From NCBI GenBank assembly GCA_001724855.1, contig MEED01000033.1, positions 1 to 49,940 of the forward strand: DNA of 49,940 nucleotides. The letters run 5' to 3'. This document shows positions 1 to 9,170 of this stretch, piece by piece. Within the stretch, counting starts at the first letter, position 1; each line of letters opens with the position of its first letter. This DNA comes from Lautropia sp. SCN 69-89. Its GTDB lineage: Bacteria; Pseudomonadota; Gammaproteobacteria; Burkholderiales; Burkholderiaceae_E. Position numbers and translations under genes: made by a program. The notes beneath the pieces were generated by a model. It saw nothing but the letters and a program-made list of their open reading frames with translations, ran no database searches and was not told the origin of the DNA.

Positions 1-2
1 AG

Positions 3-152
3 CGCGAGGCCGAGGTGCTCGAAGCGATCGAGCGGCGCAAGCTGCTGCTCGAACGCGGGCCGGGCTATGTGCGCATCACCGGGCCGGGCGTCGATGTCAT
101 GGCGCGCAAGCTGGCCGAGCTGGACGCGCGAGACCTCGACCCGGTGTACTGA
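3..152 (+). CDS. C-terminal end of an unrecognised protein (partial)
   Basis: An open frame enters from the left edge and stops with TGA at 150-152, giving the last 49 residues, ending in ...DLDPVY. The tail is charged and looks helical (an REAEVLEAIERRKLLLE stretch) followed by GPGYVRITGPG. It has high GC at third codon positions like the rest of the window, which supports a real gene. I do not recognise the family from so short a piece. The 200 bases after it, up to the tRNA, show no gene. Confidence 0.5.
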   Translation, partial: REAEVLEAIERRKLLLERGPGYVRITGPGVDVMARKLAELDARDLDPVY

Positions 153-355
153 AAACGGCTGGCCACCGTGGGGCGCTTGCCTTGTTCAAGTCCCGAACGG
201 CTGCTGTTCCTCGGCGAGTGGGCGACAACCCCGAGAGCCGGCGGCGTCACTTCCTGAGGGCGCGCGGCCGGCGATCGATTTTCACGCGAGTTTCACGCAA
301 CGACTTCCGGCCGAAAGCCGATTCCTTCGTAAGCTCTTGATTTTCTTGTGGAATC

Positions 356-430
356 TGGTGGGCGGCACAGGGTTCGAACCTGTGACCCCTGCCGTGTGAA
401 GGCAGTGCTCTACCGCTGAGCTAGCCGCCC
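356..430 (-). tRNA. tRNA-Val (anticodon CAC)
   Basis: On the minus strand the 7-bp acceptor stem GGGCGGC (430-424) pairs with GCCGCCC (366-360), followed by discriminator A and an encoded CCA (358-356). The D arm has AGCTCAGCGGTAGAGC and the T arm GGTTCGAACC. The anticodon stem CTGCC/GGCAG encloses the loop TTCACAC, which places anticodon CAC at 398-396, reading valine GUG codons. All arms close without mismatches in the acceptor or anticodon stem. Confidence 0.95.
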
Positions 431-518
431 CTGGAGGAGGGAGGCGCAATTGTAGGCAAATCCGCCCCCCCGATCAAATCCACGTGGGGCTCCAGGTGAG
501 CCCTCCGCCCCGGTCCTC

Positions 519-1109
519 TCACCCCCGCTTCCAGACGATGCACCGGTTGTTCGCCGGCATCGCGCGATCTTCCTGCAGCTTGAATCCCGCGGCGCTTGCC
601 AGCGCATCCACTTCCTCGAAGTCGCGGATGCCGCGCTTCGGGTTGGCGCTGTGCAGCGCCTCGTCGAACTGCGCATTGCTCTGGCTGGTGTACTGCCCCT
701 CGTAGTTGAACGGCCCGTAGATCACCAGGATCGCGCCGCGCTTCGTGATTGCGGGCAGTGTCGCGAACATCCGCTCCACTTCCTTCCAGCCCATGATGTG
801 CAGCGTGTTGGCGCTGAACACCGCGTCGTATTCGCCCGTGGGCGGAGGATGGTTCACGTCGTAGGCGATCGGCGACGGCGTGTTCGGCAGCGCCGCTTCC
901 TTCAGCCACGAGCGGATGCCGGGCAGGTTCTCGCTCACGTCCGACGTCTGCCAGCGCAGCTTGGGTAGCGCCGCAGCGAAGTGCACCGCATGCTGGCCGG
1001 TGCCGCTGCCGATCTCCAGCACCTGCTTGCGATCGGCGAACCAGTCGCGCAGCACCTCGAGGATCGGCTCGCGGTTTCGTTCGCAGGCGGGCGAGAAGGG
1101 CTTCTCCAT
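519..1109 (-). CDS. DUF938-family SAM-dependent methyltransferase
   Basis: A 196-residue class I methyltransferase-like protein. The SAM-binding motif I is visible as VLEIGSGTGQHAVHFA (about residues 30-45), and the DUF938 (UPF0585) family hallmarks NTLHIMGW and YGPFNYEGQYTSQSNAQFD follow. Length matches the family (about 200 residues). Its substrate is unknown in bacteria. The gene starts 3 bases after the stop of an mgtE remnant on the same strand, so its natural promoter may have been lost or changed when that gene was truncated. It converges on the tRNA-Val gene, which is on the same strand downstream. Confidence 0.85.
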   Translation of the reverse strand: MEKPFSPACERNREPILEVLRDWFADRKQVLEIGSGTGQHAVHFAAALPKLRWQTSDVSENLPGIRSWLKEAALPNTPSPIAYDVNHPPPTGEYDAVFSANTLHIMGWKEVERMFATLPAITKRGAILVIYGPFNYEGQYTSQSNAQFDEALHSANPKRGIRDFEEVDALASAAGFKLQEDRAMPANNRCIVWKRG

Positions 1110-1112
1110 GGA

Positions 1113-1268
1113 TCAGAACAATAGCGCCTGAACAGTCCAGAGGTAGATCGGCAGGCTCAGCACGTCCTGGATGATCGTCGCGATCGGGCCGCCGCCGAAC
1201 GCGGGGTCGCGGCCGGTGCGCGCGAGCAGCCACGGTAGCGCAAAACCGATCGTCGTGGCGCATGCGCT
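1113..1268 (-). pseudogene. mgtE: C-terminal remnant of an MgtE-type Mg2+ transporter
   Basis: The last 51 codons before TGA at 1115-1113 read like the final transmembrane helices of Mgt[20 protein letters not shown], then [20 protein letters not shown], then a short hydrophobic end. MgtE is normally about 450-480 residues, with an N-terminal domain, two CBS domains and five membrane helices. Here everything upstream of roughly 1268 is replaced by the gltX leader region, and the continuing frame (towards 1547) is simply antisense to gltX. I infer a deletion that removed about 400 codons. Too short to act as a transporter. Confidence 0.65.
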
Positions 1269-1368
1269 GGCGGTCGAACGGGCCCTGGTCCGGCCAGGCC
1301 ACCGGCCCGGCCGGCAGGTGCGCTCGCGTAAAATCGAACGCTTCCCCTGCCTTCCGGATACCCGCGAC

Positions 1369-2763
1369 ATGGTTCGCACGCGCTTCGCTCCCAGCCCGAC
1401 CGGCTTCCTGCACATCGGCGGCGCCCGCACCGCGCTGTTCGCCTGGGCGTTCGCGCGCCACCACAAGGGTACCTTCATCCTGCGCATCGAGGACACCGAC
1501 CTCGAGCGCTCGACGCCGGAGGCGGTGCAGGCGATCCTGGACGGCATGCGCTGGCTCGGCCTCGACGCCGACGAGGGTCCGTTCTACCAGATGCAGCGGA
1601 TGCCGCGCTACCGCGAGGTGATCCGGAAGATGCTCGCCGACGGCACCGCCTACCGGTGCTGGTGCACGAAGGAGGAGCTTGAGGAGATGCGCGCCGCGCA
1701 GGAGGCGAGGGGGCTCAAGCCCCGCTACGACGGCCGATGGCGGCCCGAACCGGGGCGCACGCTGCCGGCGCCGCCTGCAGGCGTGGACCCGGTGGTGCGC
1801 TTTCGCAACCCGGTGGACGGCGCGACCAGCTGGAACGACACGATCAAGGGCCCGATCGCGTTCGACAACAGCGAGCTCGACGACCTGATCATCGCGCGCT
1901 CCGACGGCACGCCCACCTACAACTTCTGCGTGGTGGTCGACGACTGGGACATGCGGATCACGCACGTGCTGCGCGGCGACGACCACGTGAACAACACGCC
2001 ACGGCAGATCAACATCCTGCGCGCGCTGGGCGCGCCGGTGCCGCAGTACGGTCACCTGCCGATGATCCACGGGCCCGACGGCCAGAAGCTGTCGAAGCGC
2101 CACGGCGCGGTGTCGGTGATGCAGTACGACGAAGACGGCTACCTGCCCGAGGCGGTGGTGAATTACCTGGCGCGGCTCGGCTGGAGCCACGGCGACGAGG
2201 AGATCTTCTCGCGCGAGCAGTTCGTCGCCTGGTTCGACGGCTCGCACGTGAGCCGCTCGCCGTCGCGCTTCGATTTCGACAAGCTGCGCTGGCTGAACCA
2301 CCACTACATCAAGGCGGCGGCCGACGCTGATCTCGCCGTGCGGGTGCTGCCGCGGCTGCGCGCGTCGGGCGTGGAGCCGGCTGCGGGTGCGGCCGACCTC
2401 GCCGCGGTCTGCGGGCTGCTGAAGGAGCGCGCGCAGACGCTGAACGAGCTGGCCGAAATGGCGCACATGTTCTACGTCGAGCCGTCGATCGCGCAGGCCG
2501 ACCGGGAGAAGCATCTCGACGCGGCGCCGCCCGCACTCGGGCCCGCGCTCGCCTCGCTCGCCGCGCGGCTCGCCGGCGGCGACTGGACGAAGGACGCGAT
2601 CGCCGCGGCGCTGAAGGCAACGCTCGCCGAGCACGGGCTGAAGATGCCGCAGCTCGCGATCCCGGTGCGGCTGAAGGTATTTGGCACGACGCAGACGCCG
2701 TCGGTCGATGCAGTCCTGGCGGCCATGCCGCGGGAGACGGTGCTTGCGCGCTTGCGCGCGTAA
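1369..2763 (+). CDS. gltX: Glutamyl-tRNA synthetase
   Basis: Class I aminoacyl-tRNA synthetase charging tRNA-Glu in the cytoplasm; 464 residues, normal for the family. The HIGH-type signature is HIGG at residues 15-18 within [17 protein letters not shown], and the KMSKS-type loop is KLSKR at 240-244. The typical [13 protein letters not shown] stretch is present. The start ATG at 1369 was chosen because [12 protein letters not shown] is the canonical N terminus; the frame stays open further upstream but has no homology there. A TAAAAT hexamer about 40 bases upstream may be part of the promoter. It is divergent from the mgtE remnant and followed by vapBC. Confidence 0.97.
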   Translation: MVRTRFAPSPTGFLHIGGARTALFAWAFARHHKGTFILRIEDTDLERSTPEAVQAILDGMRWLGLDADEGPFYQMQRMPRYREVIRKMLADGTAYRCWCTKEELEEMRAAQEARGLKPRYDGRWRPEPGRTLPAPPAGVDPVVRFRNPVDGATSWNDTIKGPIAFDNSELDDLIIARSDGTPTYNFCVVVDDWDMRITHVLRGDDHVNNTPRQINILRALGAPVPQYGHLPMIHGPDGQKLSKRHGAVSVMQYDEDGYLPEAVVNYLARLGWSHGDEEIFSREQFVAWFDGSHVSRSPSRFDFDKLRWLNHHYIKAAADADLAVRVLPRLRASGVEPAAGAADLAAVCGLLKERAQTLNELAEMAHMFYVEPSIAQADREKHLDAAPPALGPALASLAARLAGGDWTKDAIAAALKATLAEHGLKMPQLAIPVRLKVFGTTQTPSVDAVLAAMPRETVLARLRA

Positions 2764-2840
2764 AGGGGGTGGGCAGGGGCATTGCGCCCGACAGGTCATC
2801 GACCTTTCGTTCGATTGACGGCACCGCCACTTTCTGGTGA

Positions 2841-2858
2841 CATATGCATCTGTATATG
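2841..2858. promoter_or_regulatory. Candidate vapBC operator palindrome
   Basis: CATATGCA-TC-TGTATATG is an 18-bp near-perfect inverted repeat (8-bp arms, one mismatch), AT-rich in a very GC-rich setting, 24 bases before the vapB start codon. VapB antitoxins typically bind such palindromes to repress their own operon. The site also contains TATATG, which could be part of a -10 element. The role is inferred from position. Confidence 0.45.
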
Positions 2859-2882
2859 CCAATCGGAACCAGGGGGTGACGC

Positions 2883-3116
2883 ATGCAACGTGAACGCACT
2901 GCCAGGCTCTTCATGAACAACCGCAGCCAGGCGGTCCGGCTGCCCAAGGAGTTCGAGTTCTCGGTCAGCGAGGTGTACGTGCATCGCGAAGGCGAGAAGA
3001 TCGTCCTCTCGCCGCGGCCGAGCAGTTGGCATGCCTACCTTGCCGAGGGCCCCGTGGCTCCGGATGATTTCATGGAAGGCGTCGAGGATCTGCCGCTGCA
3101 GGAACGCGTGATCTGA
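2883..3116 (+). CDS. vapB: VapB-type antitoxin (AbrB/SpoVT fold)
   Basis: A 77-residue protein with the N-terminal swapped-hairpin AbrB signature of VapB antitoxins: [17 protein letters not shown] followed by [16 protein letters not shown]. The C-terminal third (WHAYLAEG...DDFMEG) is the usual toxin-neutralising tail. An AGGGGG Shine-Dalgarno precedes the ATG by 7 bases. It lies 17 bases ahead of the toxin gene, forming a standard antitoxin-first operon. It is expected to bind VapC and repress the operon through the palindrome just upstream. Confidence 0.9.
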   Translation: MQRERTARLFMNNRSQAVRLPKEFEFSVSEVYVHREGEKIVLSPRPSSWHAYLAEGPVAPDDFMEGVEDLPLQERVI

Positions 3117-3133
3117 TTTCCTGCAGGCCGGAC

Positions 3134-3532
3134 ATGTACCTGCTCGACACCGATACCTGTTCGTACGTGATGAAGCGTTCCAACGCGGCGCTGCTGGATC
3201 GGCTCTGCGAAGTTCCGATCGAGGAGCAGGCGATCTCGGTCATCAGCGTCGCCGAATTGAAGTTCGGCGTGCGGCTGTCGTCGCGGCCGGACCAGGCTGC
3301 GGCGGCGTTCGCAGCCTTCGTTCGCCATCTCGTCGTCCTCGATTGGGGTGGCGACGCGGCGGATCACTATGCGGACATCCGGGCCGACCTTCGTCGTCGC
3401 GGCGAGATGATCGGTGCCAACGACCTGCTGATCGCGGCGCACGCGCGCGCGCTGGACGCCACGCTCGTGACGAACAACGTGCGCGAGTTTCGACGTGTGA
3501 GGAACCTGAAGCTGGAGAACTGGGTCCGCTAG
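3134..3532 (+). CDS. vapC: VapC-type PIN-domain ribonuclease toxin
   Basis: A 132-residue PIN-domain protein, the toxin partner of the preceding antitoxin. Acidic metal-binding residues are in the expected places: D5 in YLLDTDT, E41 in SVAELKFG, and D97 in [24 protein letters not shown] near the C terminus is the conserved last motif. VapC toxins cleave RNA, often initiator tRNA or other tRNAs, when released from VapB. All catalytic positions look intact, so it should be active. It ends 29 bases before aroC, so the pair is wedged between two housekeeping genes. Confidence 0.92.
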   Translation: MYLLDTDTCSYVMKRSNAALLDRLCEVPIEEQAISVISVAELKFGVRLSSRPDQAAAAFAAFVRHLVVLDWGGDAADHYADIRADLRRRGEMIGANDLLIAAHARALDATLVTNNVREFRRVRNLKLENWVR

Positions 3533-3561
3533 AATTACCGTTTCAGCATGGGGTCCCCTCG

Positions 3562-4637
3562 ATGTCCGGCAGCACAATCGGTCGCCTCTTCTGCGTCACC
3601 ACTTTCGGCGAGTCGCATGGCCCGGCGATCGGCTGCGTGGTCGACGGCTGCCCGCCCGGCATGGCCCTCTCCGAGGCCGACATCCAGCCCGACCTCGACC
3701 GCAGGAACCGGACACGGTCGAGATCCTCTCGGGCGTCTTCGAGGGCCGCACCACCGGCACGCCGATCGCGCTGCTGATCCGCAACCAGGACGCGCGCAGC
3801 AAGGACTACTCCTCGATCGCTCGAACCTTCCGTCCCGGCCACGCCGACTACACCTACTGGCACAAGTACGGCGTGCGCGACCCGCGCGGCGGCGGGCGCT
3901 CGTCGGCGCGGCTCACGGCGCCGGCGGTGGCCGCGGGCGCGATCGCGAAGAAATGGCTGCGCGAGCGCTTCGGCACGCAGATCCGCGGCTGCATGACGCA
4001 GCTGGGCGAGGTGGTCATTCCGGTCACCGACTGGTCGCAGGTGCCGAACAACCCGTTCTTCGCTGCCGATGCGAGCGTCGTGCCGAAGCTCGAGGAGTAC
4101 ATGGACGCGCTGCGGCGCGCTGGCGACTCCTGCGGCGCGCGGGTGCGCGTGGTGGCCGACAACGTGCCGGTGGGGCTGGGCGAGCCGCTCTACGACAAGC
4201 TCGACGCCGACATCGCCTACGCGATGATGGGCGTCAACGCGGTCAAGGGCGTGGAGATCGGCTCGGGCTTCGCGTGCGTGACGCAGAAGGGCAGCGAGCA
4301 CGGCGATGAGCTCACGCCCGAGGGCTTCGCGACGAACCACGCGGGCGGAGTGCTCGGCGGCATCTCCACGGGCCAGCCGATCGTCGTGGAACTCGCAATC
4401 AAGCCCACGTCGAGCATCCGTGTGCCGCGTCGCTCGATCGACCTCGACGGGGCACCCACGACGGTGGAGACGCTGGGTCGGCACGATCCCTGCGTGGGCA
4501 TTCGCGCGGCGCCGATCGCCGAGGCGATGCTGGCGCTGGTGCTGATCGATCACGCGCTGCGCGACCGCGGGCAGAACGCCGAAGTGGCGGTGGCCACGCC
4601 GCGCATCGCGGGGCCGGCGCCGCACGGCACGCGTTGA
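3562..4637 (+). pseudogene. aroC: Chorismate synthase, frameshifted by an apparent internal deletion
   Basis: Chorismate synthase converts EPSP to chorismate, the precursor of Trp, Phe, Tyr and folate, using reduced FMN. The first 47 codons from ATG 3562 match the family ([18 protein letters not shown]...ADIQPDLDR). After about 3704 the homology continues in another frame from 3705 ([14 protein letters not shown]...[10 protein letters not shown]) to the stop at 4635-4637. The conserved RPGTSR..TQRR segment between DLDRR and EPD is absent: about 13 codons are replaced by 2 bases, which implies 37 bases missing and a frameshift. That segment contributes FMN and substrate contacts. Everything after the junction looks intact. 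As written, the gene cannot make a functional enzyme; an assembly error is a live alternative. Confidence 0.85.
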
Positions 4638-5806
4638 ACGCGGGCGGCATCGGCGCCGCCGGCATCAAGGCGCTCTTCCTCGCCTATTTCACCTGGGTCG
4701 GGCTCTTCTCCCCGTACCTGAGCCTTTACCTGGCCGCGATCGGGTTGACGATCGCCGAGATCGGCGTGTTGCTGGCGGTGCCGCAGGTTCTGCGCATCGT
4801 GGGGCCGCCGTTCTGGGGCTGGATGGCCGACCGCAGCGGCAGCCGGGTCGTGTTGCTGCGGGTCAGTTCGGTGGGCGCGCTGGCGGGGGCGCTGCTGCTG
4901 CCGCTGGCGGGCGATCGCTTCGCGGCGCTTTTGCCGGTGCTGGCACTGCTGTACTTCATGACTGCGGCGCAGATGCCGATCGGCGAGACGATCGCGATGC
5001 ACGCGTCCGGCGGCGACGCGGGACGCTACGGGCGCATTCGCATCTGGGGCTCGGCGGGCTTCATCGTCGGCGTGGTCGCGATGGGGCCGGTGCTCGACGC
5101 CTGGGGCATGCGCACACTGCCGTGGTGGACGGCGGCGATCATGCTCGGGCTGGTGGCCAGCGCCTGGCGGATGCGCGCGGTGCCCGCGCCGCGAGCGGGG
5201 CCACCGGCGATGCGGGTGCGCGAGCGGCTGCGCCAGCCGCGGGTGCGGGCGTTCTTTGCGTCGGCGTTCCTGATGCTGTTCGCGCACGCGGCGCTGTACG
5301 CGTTCCTCTCGCTGTACCTGGCGCAACTCGGCTACAGCAAGACGGCGATCGGCCTGCTGTGGGCCGTGGGCGTCGTCGCCGAGATCGCGGTCTTCTGGGT
5401 GCAGCGTCGCCTGTTCGAGCGTTTCGGCGCGATCCGGCTGCTGCACGCCAGCCTGTGGGTGGCGGCGCTGCGCTTCGCATTGATCGGGCTGGCGGCGACC
5501 TGGCTGCCGGCCCTGGTGCTTGCGCAGTTGCTGCACGCGGTGACCTTCGGCATTCACCATAGCGCGACGGTCGCGACGCTGCAGCGCTGGTTCGAGCCGG
5601 CCCAGCATGCGCGCGCACAGGCGCTCTACGTGACGGTCGGCTACGGGCTGGGCGGCGCGCTGGGCGTGCTGGTGGCGACTGCAGTCTGGTCCGCGGTGTC
5701 GCCGTCGGCCGCGTTCCTGGTGTCGGCAGCCGCCGCGGCGCTCGGCGGCTGGGTGTTCCGGCGTTGCCGCGAGCCGATGGGCGAAGCGGGCGGCGCCGAC
5801 GGATGA
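4634..5806 (+). CDS. MFS transporter of the MFS_1-like / HcaT-type group
   Basis: A 390-residue hydrophobic protein, about 12 membrane helices by inspection. It begins with [20 protein letters not shown], followed by the MFS loop motif [14 protein letters not shown] between helices 2 and 3. This resembles the family of E. coli HcaT (3-phenylpropionate) and related nucleoside symporters; the substrate cannot be assigned. The start is taken as TTG at 4634, overlapping the aroC stop (TTGA), so the two are translationally coupled. The aroC-MFS neighbourhood is common in beta-proteobacteria. Confidence 0.85.
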   Translation: MNAGGIGAAGIKALFLAYFTWVGLFSPYLSLYLAAIGLTIAEIGVLLAVPQVLRIVGPPFWGWMADRSGSRVVLLRVSSVGALAGALLLPLAGDRFAALLPVLALLYFMTAAQMPIGETIAMHASGGDAGRYGRIRIWGSAGFIVGVVAMGPVLDAWGMRTLPWWTAAIMLGLVASAWRMRAVPAPRAGPPAMRVRERLRQPRVRAFFASAFLMLFAHAALYAFLSLYLAQLGYSKTAIGLLWAVGVVAEIAVFWVQRRLFERFGAIRLLHASLWVAALRFALIGLAATWLPALVLAQLLHAVTFGIHHSATVATLQRWFEPAQHARAQALYVTVGYGLGGALGVLVATAVWSAVSPSAAFLVSAAAAALGGWVFRRCREPMGEAGGADG

Positions 5807-5966
5807 GCTGTTGGTCGTCCGGCCTGCGGTACCTCCAGCCGGGTCGTACCTGCGGCATGTCCCTCCGACCTCGGGGTGTCCGGATTGGCCCCTTGCGCCG
5901 CGCTTTGCGAGAATCGGGCGGATCGAAGAGGCGGCTGCAGCGGCCGCCAGCCCTGGGAGAACGATC

Positions 5967-6776
5967 ATGAGAGGAATCCGGATCGCCGCAGCCGCGCTGG
6001 CCGCCAGCGCCGTGCTGCTGTCGGGCTGCCAGTCGGTGAAGACGACCAGCCCGGGCGCGGTGGGCATCGAGCGCACGCAGCGGATGTCTTCGATGGTCTC
6101 CGAGGCCGACATGCGCCAGCAGGCTGAACTTGCATACCGCGAGACGCTCACCAAGGAGCGCCAGAAGGGTGCGTTGAACGCCGATCCGGCGCTCACCGCG
6201 CGCGTGCGCGCGATCACCAACCGGCTGATCCCGGCCAGCGCGGCGTTCCGCCCGGAAGCGGCGCAGTGGAAGTGGGAAGTCAACGTGATCCGCTCCGACC
6301 AGGTGAACGCCTGGTGCATGCCGGGCGGCAAGATCGCGGTCTACAGCGGGCTGATCACCAAGCTGAACCTGAGCGACGACGAGATCGCCGCCGTGGTCGG
6401 CCACGAGATCGCGCACGCGCTGCGCGAGCACGCGCGCGAGCGCGCCTCCGAGCAGATGGGCGCGCAGGTGCTGATCAGCGGCGCATCGATCCTGCTGGGT
6501 ACCGGACAGGCGGGCAGCGACCTGGGCGGCGTGTTCTACAAGGCCTTCTTCGGCCTGCCCAACAGCCGGCTGCACGAGACCGAGGCCGACCGGATCGGCG
6601 TCGAGATCGCGGCGCGCGCCGGCTACGATCCGCGGGCGGCCATCACGCTGTGGCAGAAGATGGCGCGGGCCTCGGGCGCCAGCGACGGCCCCGAGTTCCT
6701 GAGCACGCACCCGTCGGCCGAGACCCGGCTGAAGGATCTCGAGGTCTATTCGGCGCGGGTGATTCGGCGCGGGTGA
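5967..6776 (+). CDS. M48-family zinc metallopeptidase, lipoprotein
   Basis: A 269-residue protein with a lipoprotein signal peptide ending at the lipobox LLSGC (C21), so probably anchored in the outer membrane facing the periplasm. The zinc motif HEIAH is at residues 146-150, and the third ligand lies in ETEADRIG (E206), as in M48 peptidases such as LoiP/YcaL of E. coli. These take part in turnover of misassembled envelope proteins. No C-terminal TPR extension is seen, so it is not the long BepA type. The start ATG 5967 is preceded by GGGAGA and directly begins the signal peptide. It has its own 160-base upstream gap. Confidence 0.9.
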   Translation: MRGIRIAAAALAASAVLLSGCQSVKTTSPGAVGIERTQRMSSMVSEADMRQQAELAYRETLTKERQKGALNADPALTARVRAITNRLIPASAAFRPEAAQWKWEVNVIRSDQVNAWCMPGGKIAVYSGLITKLNLSDDEIAAVVGHEIAHALREHARERASEQMGAQVLISGASILLGTGQAGSDLGGVFYKAFFGLPNSRLHETEADRIGVEIAARAGYDPRAAITLWQKMARASGASDGPEFLSTHPSAETRLKDLEVYSARVIRRG

Positions 6777-6829
6777 TGCCGCTGTACGAGCAGGCGCGGC
6801 GTCGATAGCGCGCATGGCATAATTTCTGC

Positions 6830-8239
6830 ATGTCGATCGCCCCCCGCACCCTCTACGACAAGCTCTGGGATGCCCACGTCGTCCACCAGGAAGACGACGG
6901 CACCGCGCTCATCTACATCGACCGCCACCTGGTGCACGAGGTCACCAGTCCGCAGGCGTTCGAGGGGCTGAAACTCGCCGGGCGCAAGCCGTGGCGGGTC
7001 GCGGCCAACCTCGCGGTGGTCGATCACAACGTGCCCACCACCGACCGCTCGCAGGGCATCGCCGACCCGATCTCGCGGCTGCAGGTCGAGACGCTCGACG
7101 CCAACGCGCGCGAATTCGACATTCCGTATTTCGACATCAACGACCGTCGCCAGGGCATCGTCCACGTGATCGGTCCCGAGCAGGGCGCCACCTTGCCCGG
7201 CATGACGGTGGTCTGCGGCGATTCGCACACCAGCACCCACGGCGCGTTCGCCTGCCTCGCCTTCGGCATCGGCACCTCCGAGGTCGAGCACGTGCTCGCC
7301 ACGCAGACCCTGGTGGCGAAGAAAACGAAGAACATGCTGGTGAAGGTCGACGGCGCACTGCTGCGCGGCGTCACCGCGAAAGACGTGATCCTTTCGGTCA
7401 TCGGCCGCATCGGCACCGCCGGCGGCACCGGCTACGCGATCGAGTTCGCCGGCTCCACGATCCGCTCGCTGTCGATGGAAGGCCGGATGACGATCTGCAA
7501 CATGGCGATCGAGGCGGGCGCGCGCTCGGGCATGGTCGCGGTCGACGACATCACGCTGAACTACCTGCGCGGCCGGCCGATGGCTCCGGCCGGCCCCGAC
7601 TGGTATCGCGCCGAGGAGTACTGGCGCACGCTGCACTCCGACCCCGGTGCGCGCTTCGACCTGGTCATCGAGGTCGACGCCACCCAACTGAAGCCGCACG
7701 TCACCTGGGGCACTTCGCCCGAGATGGTGGTGTCGGTCGACGAGCGGGTGCCCGATCCCGACAAGGAAAAGGATGCGGTGCGCCGCGAAGGCATGGAGCG
7801 CGCGCTGCAGTACATGGGCCTGAAGCCGAACACGGCGATCCAGGACATCCGCATCGACAAGGTGTTCATCGGCTCGTGCACCAATTCGCGCATCGAAGAC
7901 CTTCGCGAGGCCGCAGCGATCGTGCGTGGCAAGCACAAGGCCTCGAACGTGACGCTGGCGATGGTCGTGCCGGGCTCGGGCCTCGTGAAGAAGCAGGCCG
8001 AGGCCGAGGGGCTCGACCGCGTCTTTCGCGACGCCGGCTTCGAGTGGCGCGAGCCGGGTTGCTCGATGTGCCTGGCGATGAACGCCGACCGGCTCGAGCC
8101 GGGCGAGCGCTGCGCCTCCACTTCGAACCGCAACTTCGAGGGCAGGCAGGGGGCCGGCGGGCGCACCCACCTGGTCAGTCCCGCGATGGCGGCTGCCGCA
8201 GCCATCGCCGGGCATTTCGTCGACGTGCGGCGCATCTGA
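6830..8239 (+). CDS. leuC: 3-isopropylmalate dehydratase large subunit
   Basis: Aconitase-family subunit carrying the [4Fe-4S] cluster; with LeuD it isomerises 2-isopropylmalate to 3-isopropylmalate in leucine synthesis. It has 469 residues, full length. The cluster cysteines are C350 (GSCTNS), C411 and C414 ([11 protein letters not shown]). Signature stretches [14 protein letters not shown] and [12 protein letters not shown] are intact. It is the first gene of a leuC-entericidin-leuD-leuB run. No leader peptide or attenuator was seen in the 53 bases between the M48 gene and leuC. Confidence 0.98.
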   Translation: MSIAPRTLYDKLWDAHVVHQEDDGTALIYIDRHLVHEVTSPQAFEGLKLAGRKPWRVAANLAVVDHNVPTTDRSQGIADPISRLQVETLDANAREFDIPYFDINDRRQGIVHVIGPEQGATLPGMTVVCGDSHTSTHGAFACLAFGIGTSEVEHVLATQTLVAKKTKNMLVKVDGALLRGVTAKDVILSVIGRIGTAGGTGYAIEFAGSTIRSLSMEGRMTICNMAIEAGARSGMVAVDDITLNYLRGRPMAPAGPDWYRAEEYWRTLHSDPGARFDLVIEVDATQLKPHVTWGTSPEMVVSVDERVPDPDKEKDAVRREGMERALQYMGLKPNTAIQDIRIDKVFIGSCTNSRIEDLREAAAIVRGKHKASNVTLAMVVPGSGLVKKQAEAEGLDRVFRDAGFEWREPGCSMCLAMNADRLEPGERCASTSNRNFEGRQGAGGRTHLVSPAMAAAAAIAGHFVDVRRI

Positions 8240-8257
8240 TCGAAACGAGAGGCAACG

Positions 8258-8389
8258 ATGAAGCGAATCATCTCCGCCGTGCTGGCTGGCGCTTTCCTGC
8301 TGTCGCTGGGCGCCTGCAACACGATCGCCGGCGCCGGCAAGGACATCGAGAAGGCCGGCGAGACGATCCAGGGCGCGGCCAAGAAGTAG
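8258..8389 (+). CDS. Entericidin A/B-family small lipoprotein
   Basis: A 43-residue protein: MKRIISAVLAGAFLL, then lipobox SLGAC (C20), then the entericidin motif NTIAGAGKDIEKAGETIQ and a KK end. Entericidins are tiny envelope lipoproteins first described as an antidote/toxin pair in E. coli, where EcnB promotes lysis in stationary phase; the function in beta-proteobacteria is unclear. A GAGAGG ribosome-binding site lies 8-13 bases upstream. It sits between leuC and leuD, 18 bases after the former and 21 before the latter, so it is co-transcribed with leucine genes. Only one copy, with no tandem partner. Confidence 0.88.
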   Translation: MKRIISAVLAGAFLLSLGACNTIAGAGKDIEKAGETIQGAAKK

Positions 8390-8410
8390 CGGCGCGAGGG
8401 CAAAGCGGTC

Positions 8411-9064
8411 ATGCGAAGCCTCACGGTTCACCGCGGCCTGGTCGCGCCGCTCGATCGGGCGAACGTCGACACCGACGCGATCATCCCGAAGCAGTTCCTG
8501 AAGTCGATCAAGCGCAGCGGCTTCGGGCCGAACCTGTTCGACGAATGGCGCTATCTCGATCGCGGCGAGCCGGGCATGGACAACAGCCGCCGGCCGCTGA
8601 ACTCCGACTTCGCGCTGAACCAGTCGCGTTACCAGGGGGCGTCGATCCTGCTCACGCGCAAGAACTTCGGCTGCGGCTCGTCGCGCGAGCACGCGCCGTG
8701 GGCGCTCGAAGACTACGGTTTCCGGGCGATCATCGCGCCGTCGTTCGCCGACATCTTCTTCAACAACTGCTTCAAGAACGGGCTGCTGCCGATCCGGCTG
8801 TCCGAGTCCGACGTCGACTGGCTGTTCGACCAGGTCAATGCGTTCAGCGGCTTCGAACTCGTGGTCGACCTGCCGGCGCAGCAGGTGCGCACCGTGGACG
8901 GCGCGCGCAGCTTCGCTTTCGACATCGACCCGTTCCGCAAGGAGTGCCTGCTCGGCGGGCTCGACGAGATCGGCCTCACGCTCAGGCACGCCGACGCGAT
9001 CCGCGAATACGAGAGCCGGCGACTGGTCCAGCAGCCCTGGCTCGCCAACAGGCTGGCCGATTGA
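8411..9064 (+). CDS. leuD: 3-isopropylmalate dehydratase small subunit
   Basis: Small subunit of isopropylmalate isomerase, partner of LeuC; 217 residues, the usual length for beta-proteobacteria. Family features: [20 protein letters not shown] near the N terminus, the swivelling-domain loop [15 protein letters not shown], and [20 protein letters not shown]. The start ATG 8411 gives the canonical N terminus. A 106-base gap without visible features separates it from leuB. Confidence 0.97.
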   Translation: MRSLTVHRGLVAPLDRANVDTDAIIPKQFLKSIKRSGFGPNLFDEWRYLDRGEPGMDNSRRPLNSDFALNQSRYQGASILLTRKNFGCGSSREHAPWALEDYGFRAIIAPSFADIFFNNCFKNGLLPIRLSESDVDWLFDQVNAFSGFELVVDLPAQQVRTVDGARSFAFDIDPFRKECLLGGLDEIGLTLRHADAIREYESRRLVQQPWLANRLAD

Positions 9065-9170
9065 CGCGCGCCGGGCCCGCAGACGTCTCGCAGGAATCGA
9101 CCGAGGCGGCTCGGCCGGGAAACCGGGCCGGGCCGTTTCTCATGCAGAACATCGAACAGGATTGTCCGAC

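Noticed and set aside
190-215. TTCAAGTCCCGAAC resembles a tRNA T arm
   Set aside because: No acceptor, D or anticodon arm can be built around it; probably chance.
421-2862. Long (813-codon) open frame on the minus strand across the methyltransferase, mgtE remnant and gltX
   Set aside because: Arg/His-rich translation with no domain; it is an antisense shadow of gltX and of the same-strand methyltransferase in another frame, typical in GC-rich DNA.
6777-6829. Leader peptide or attenuator before leuC
   Set aside because: The 53-base gap has no Leu-codon run and no terminator-like hairpin.
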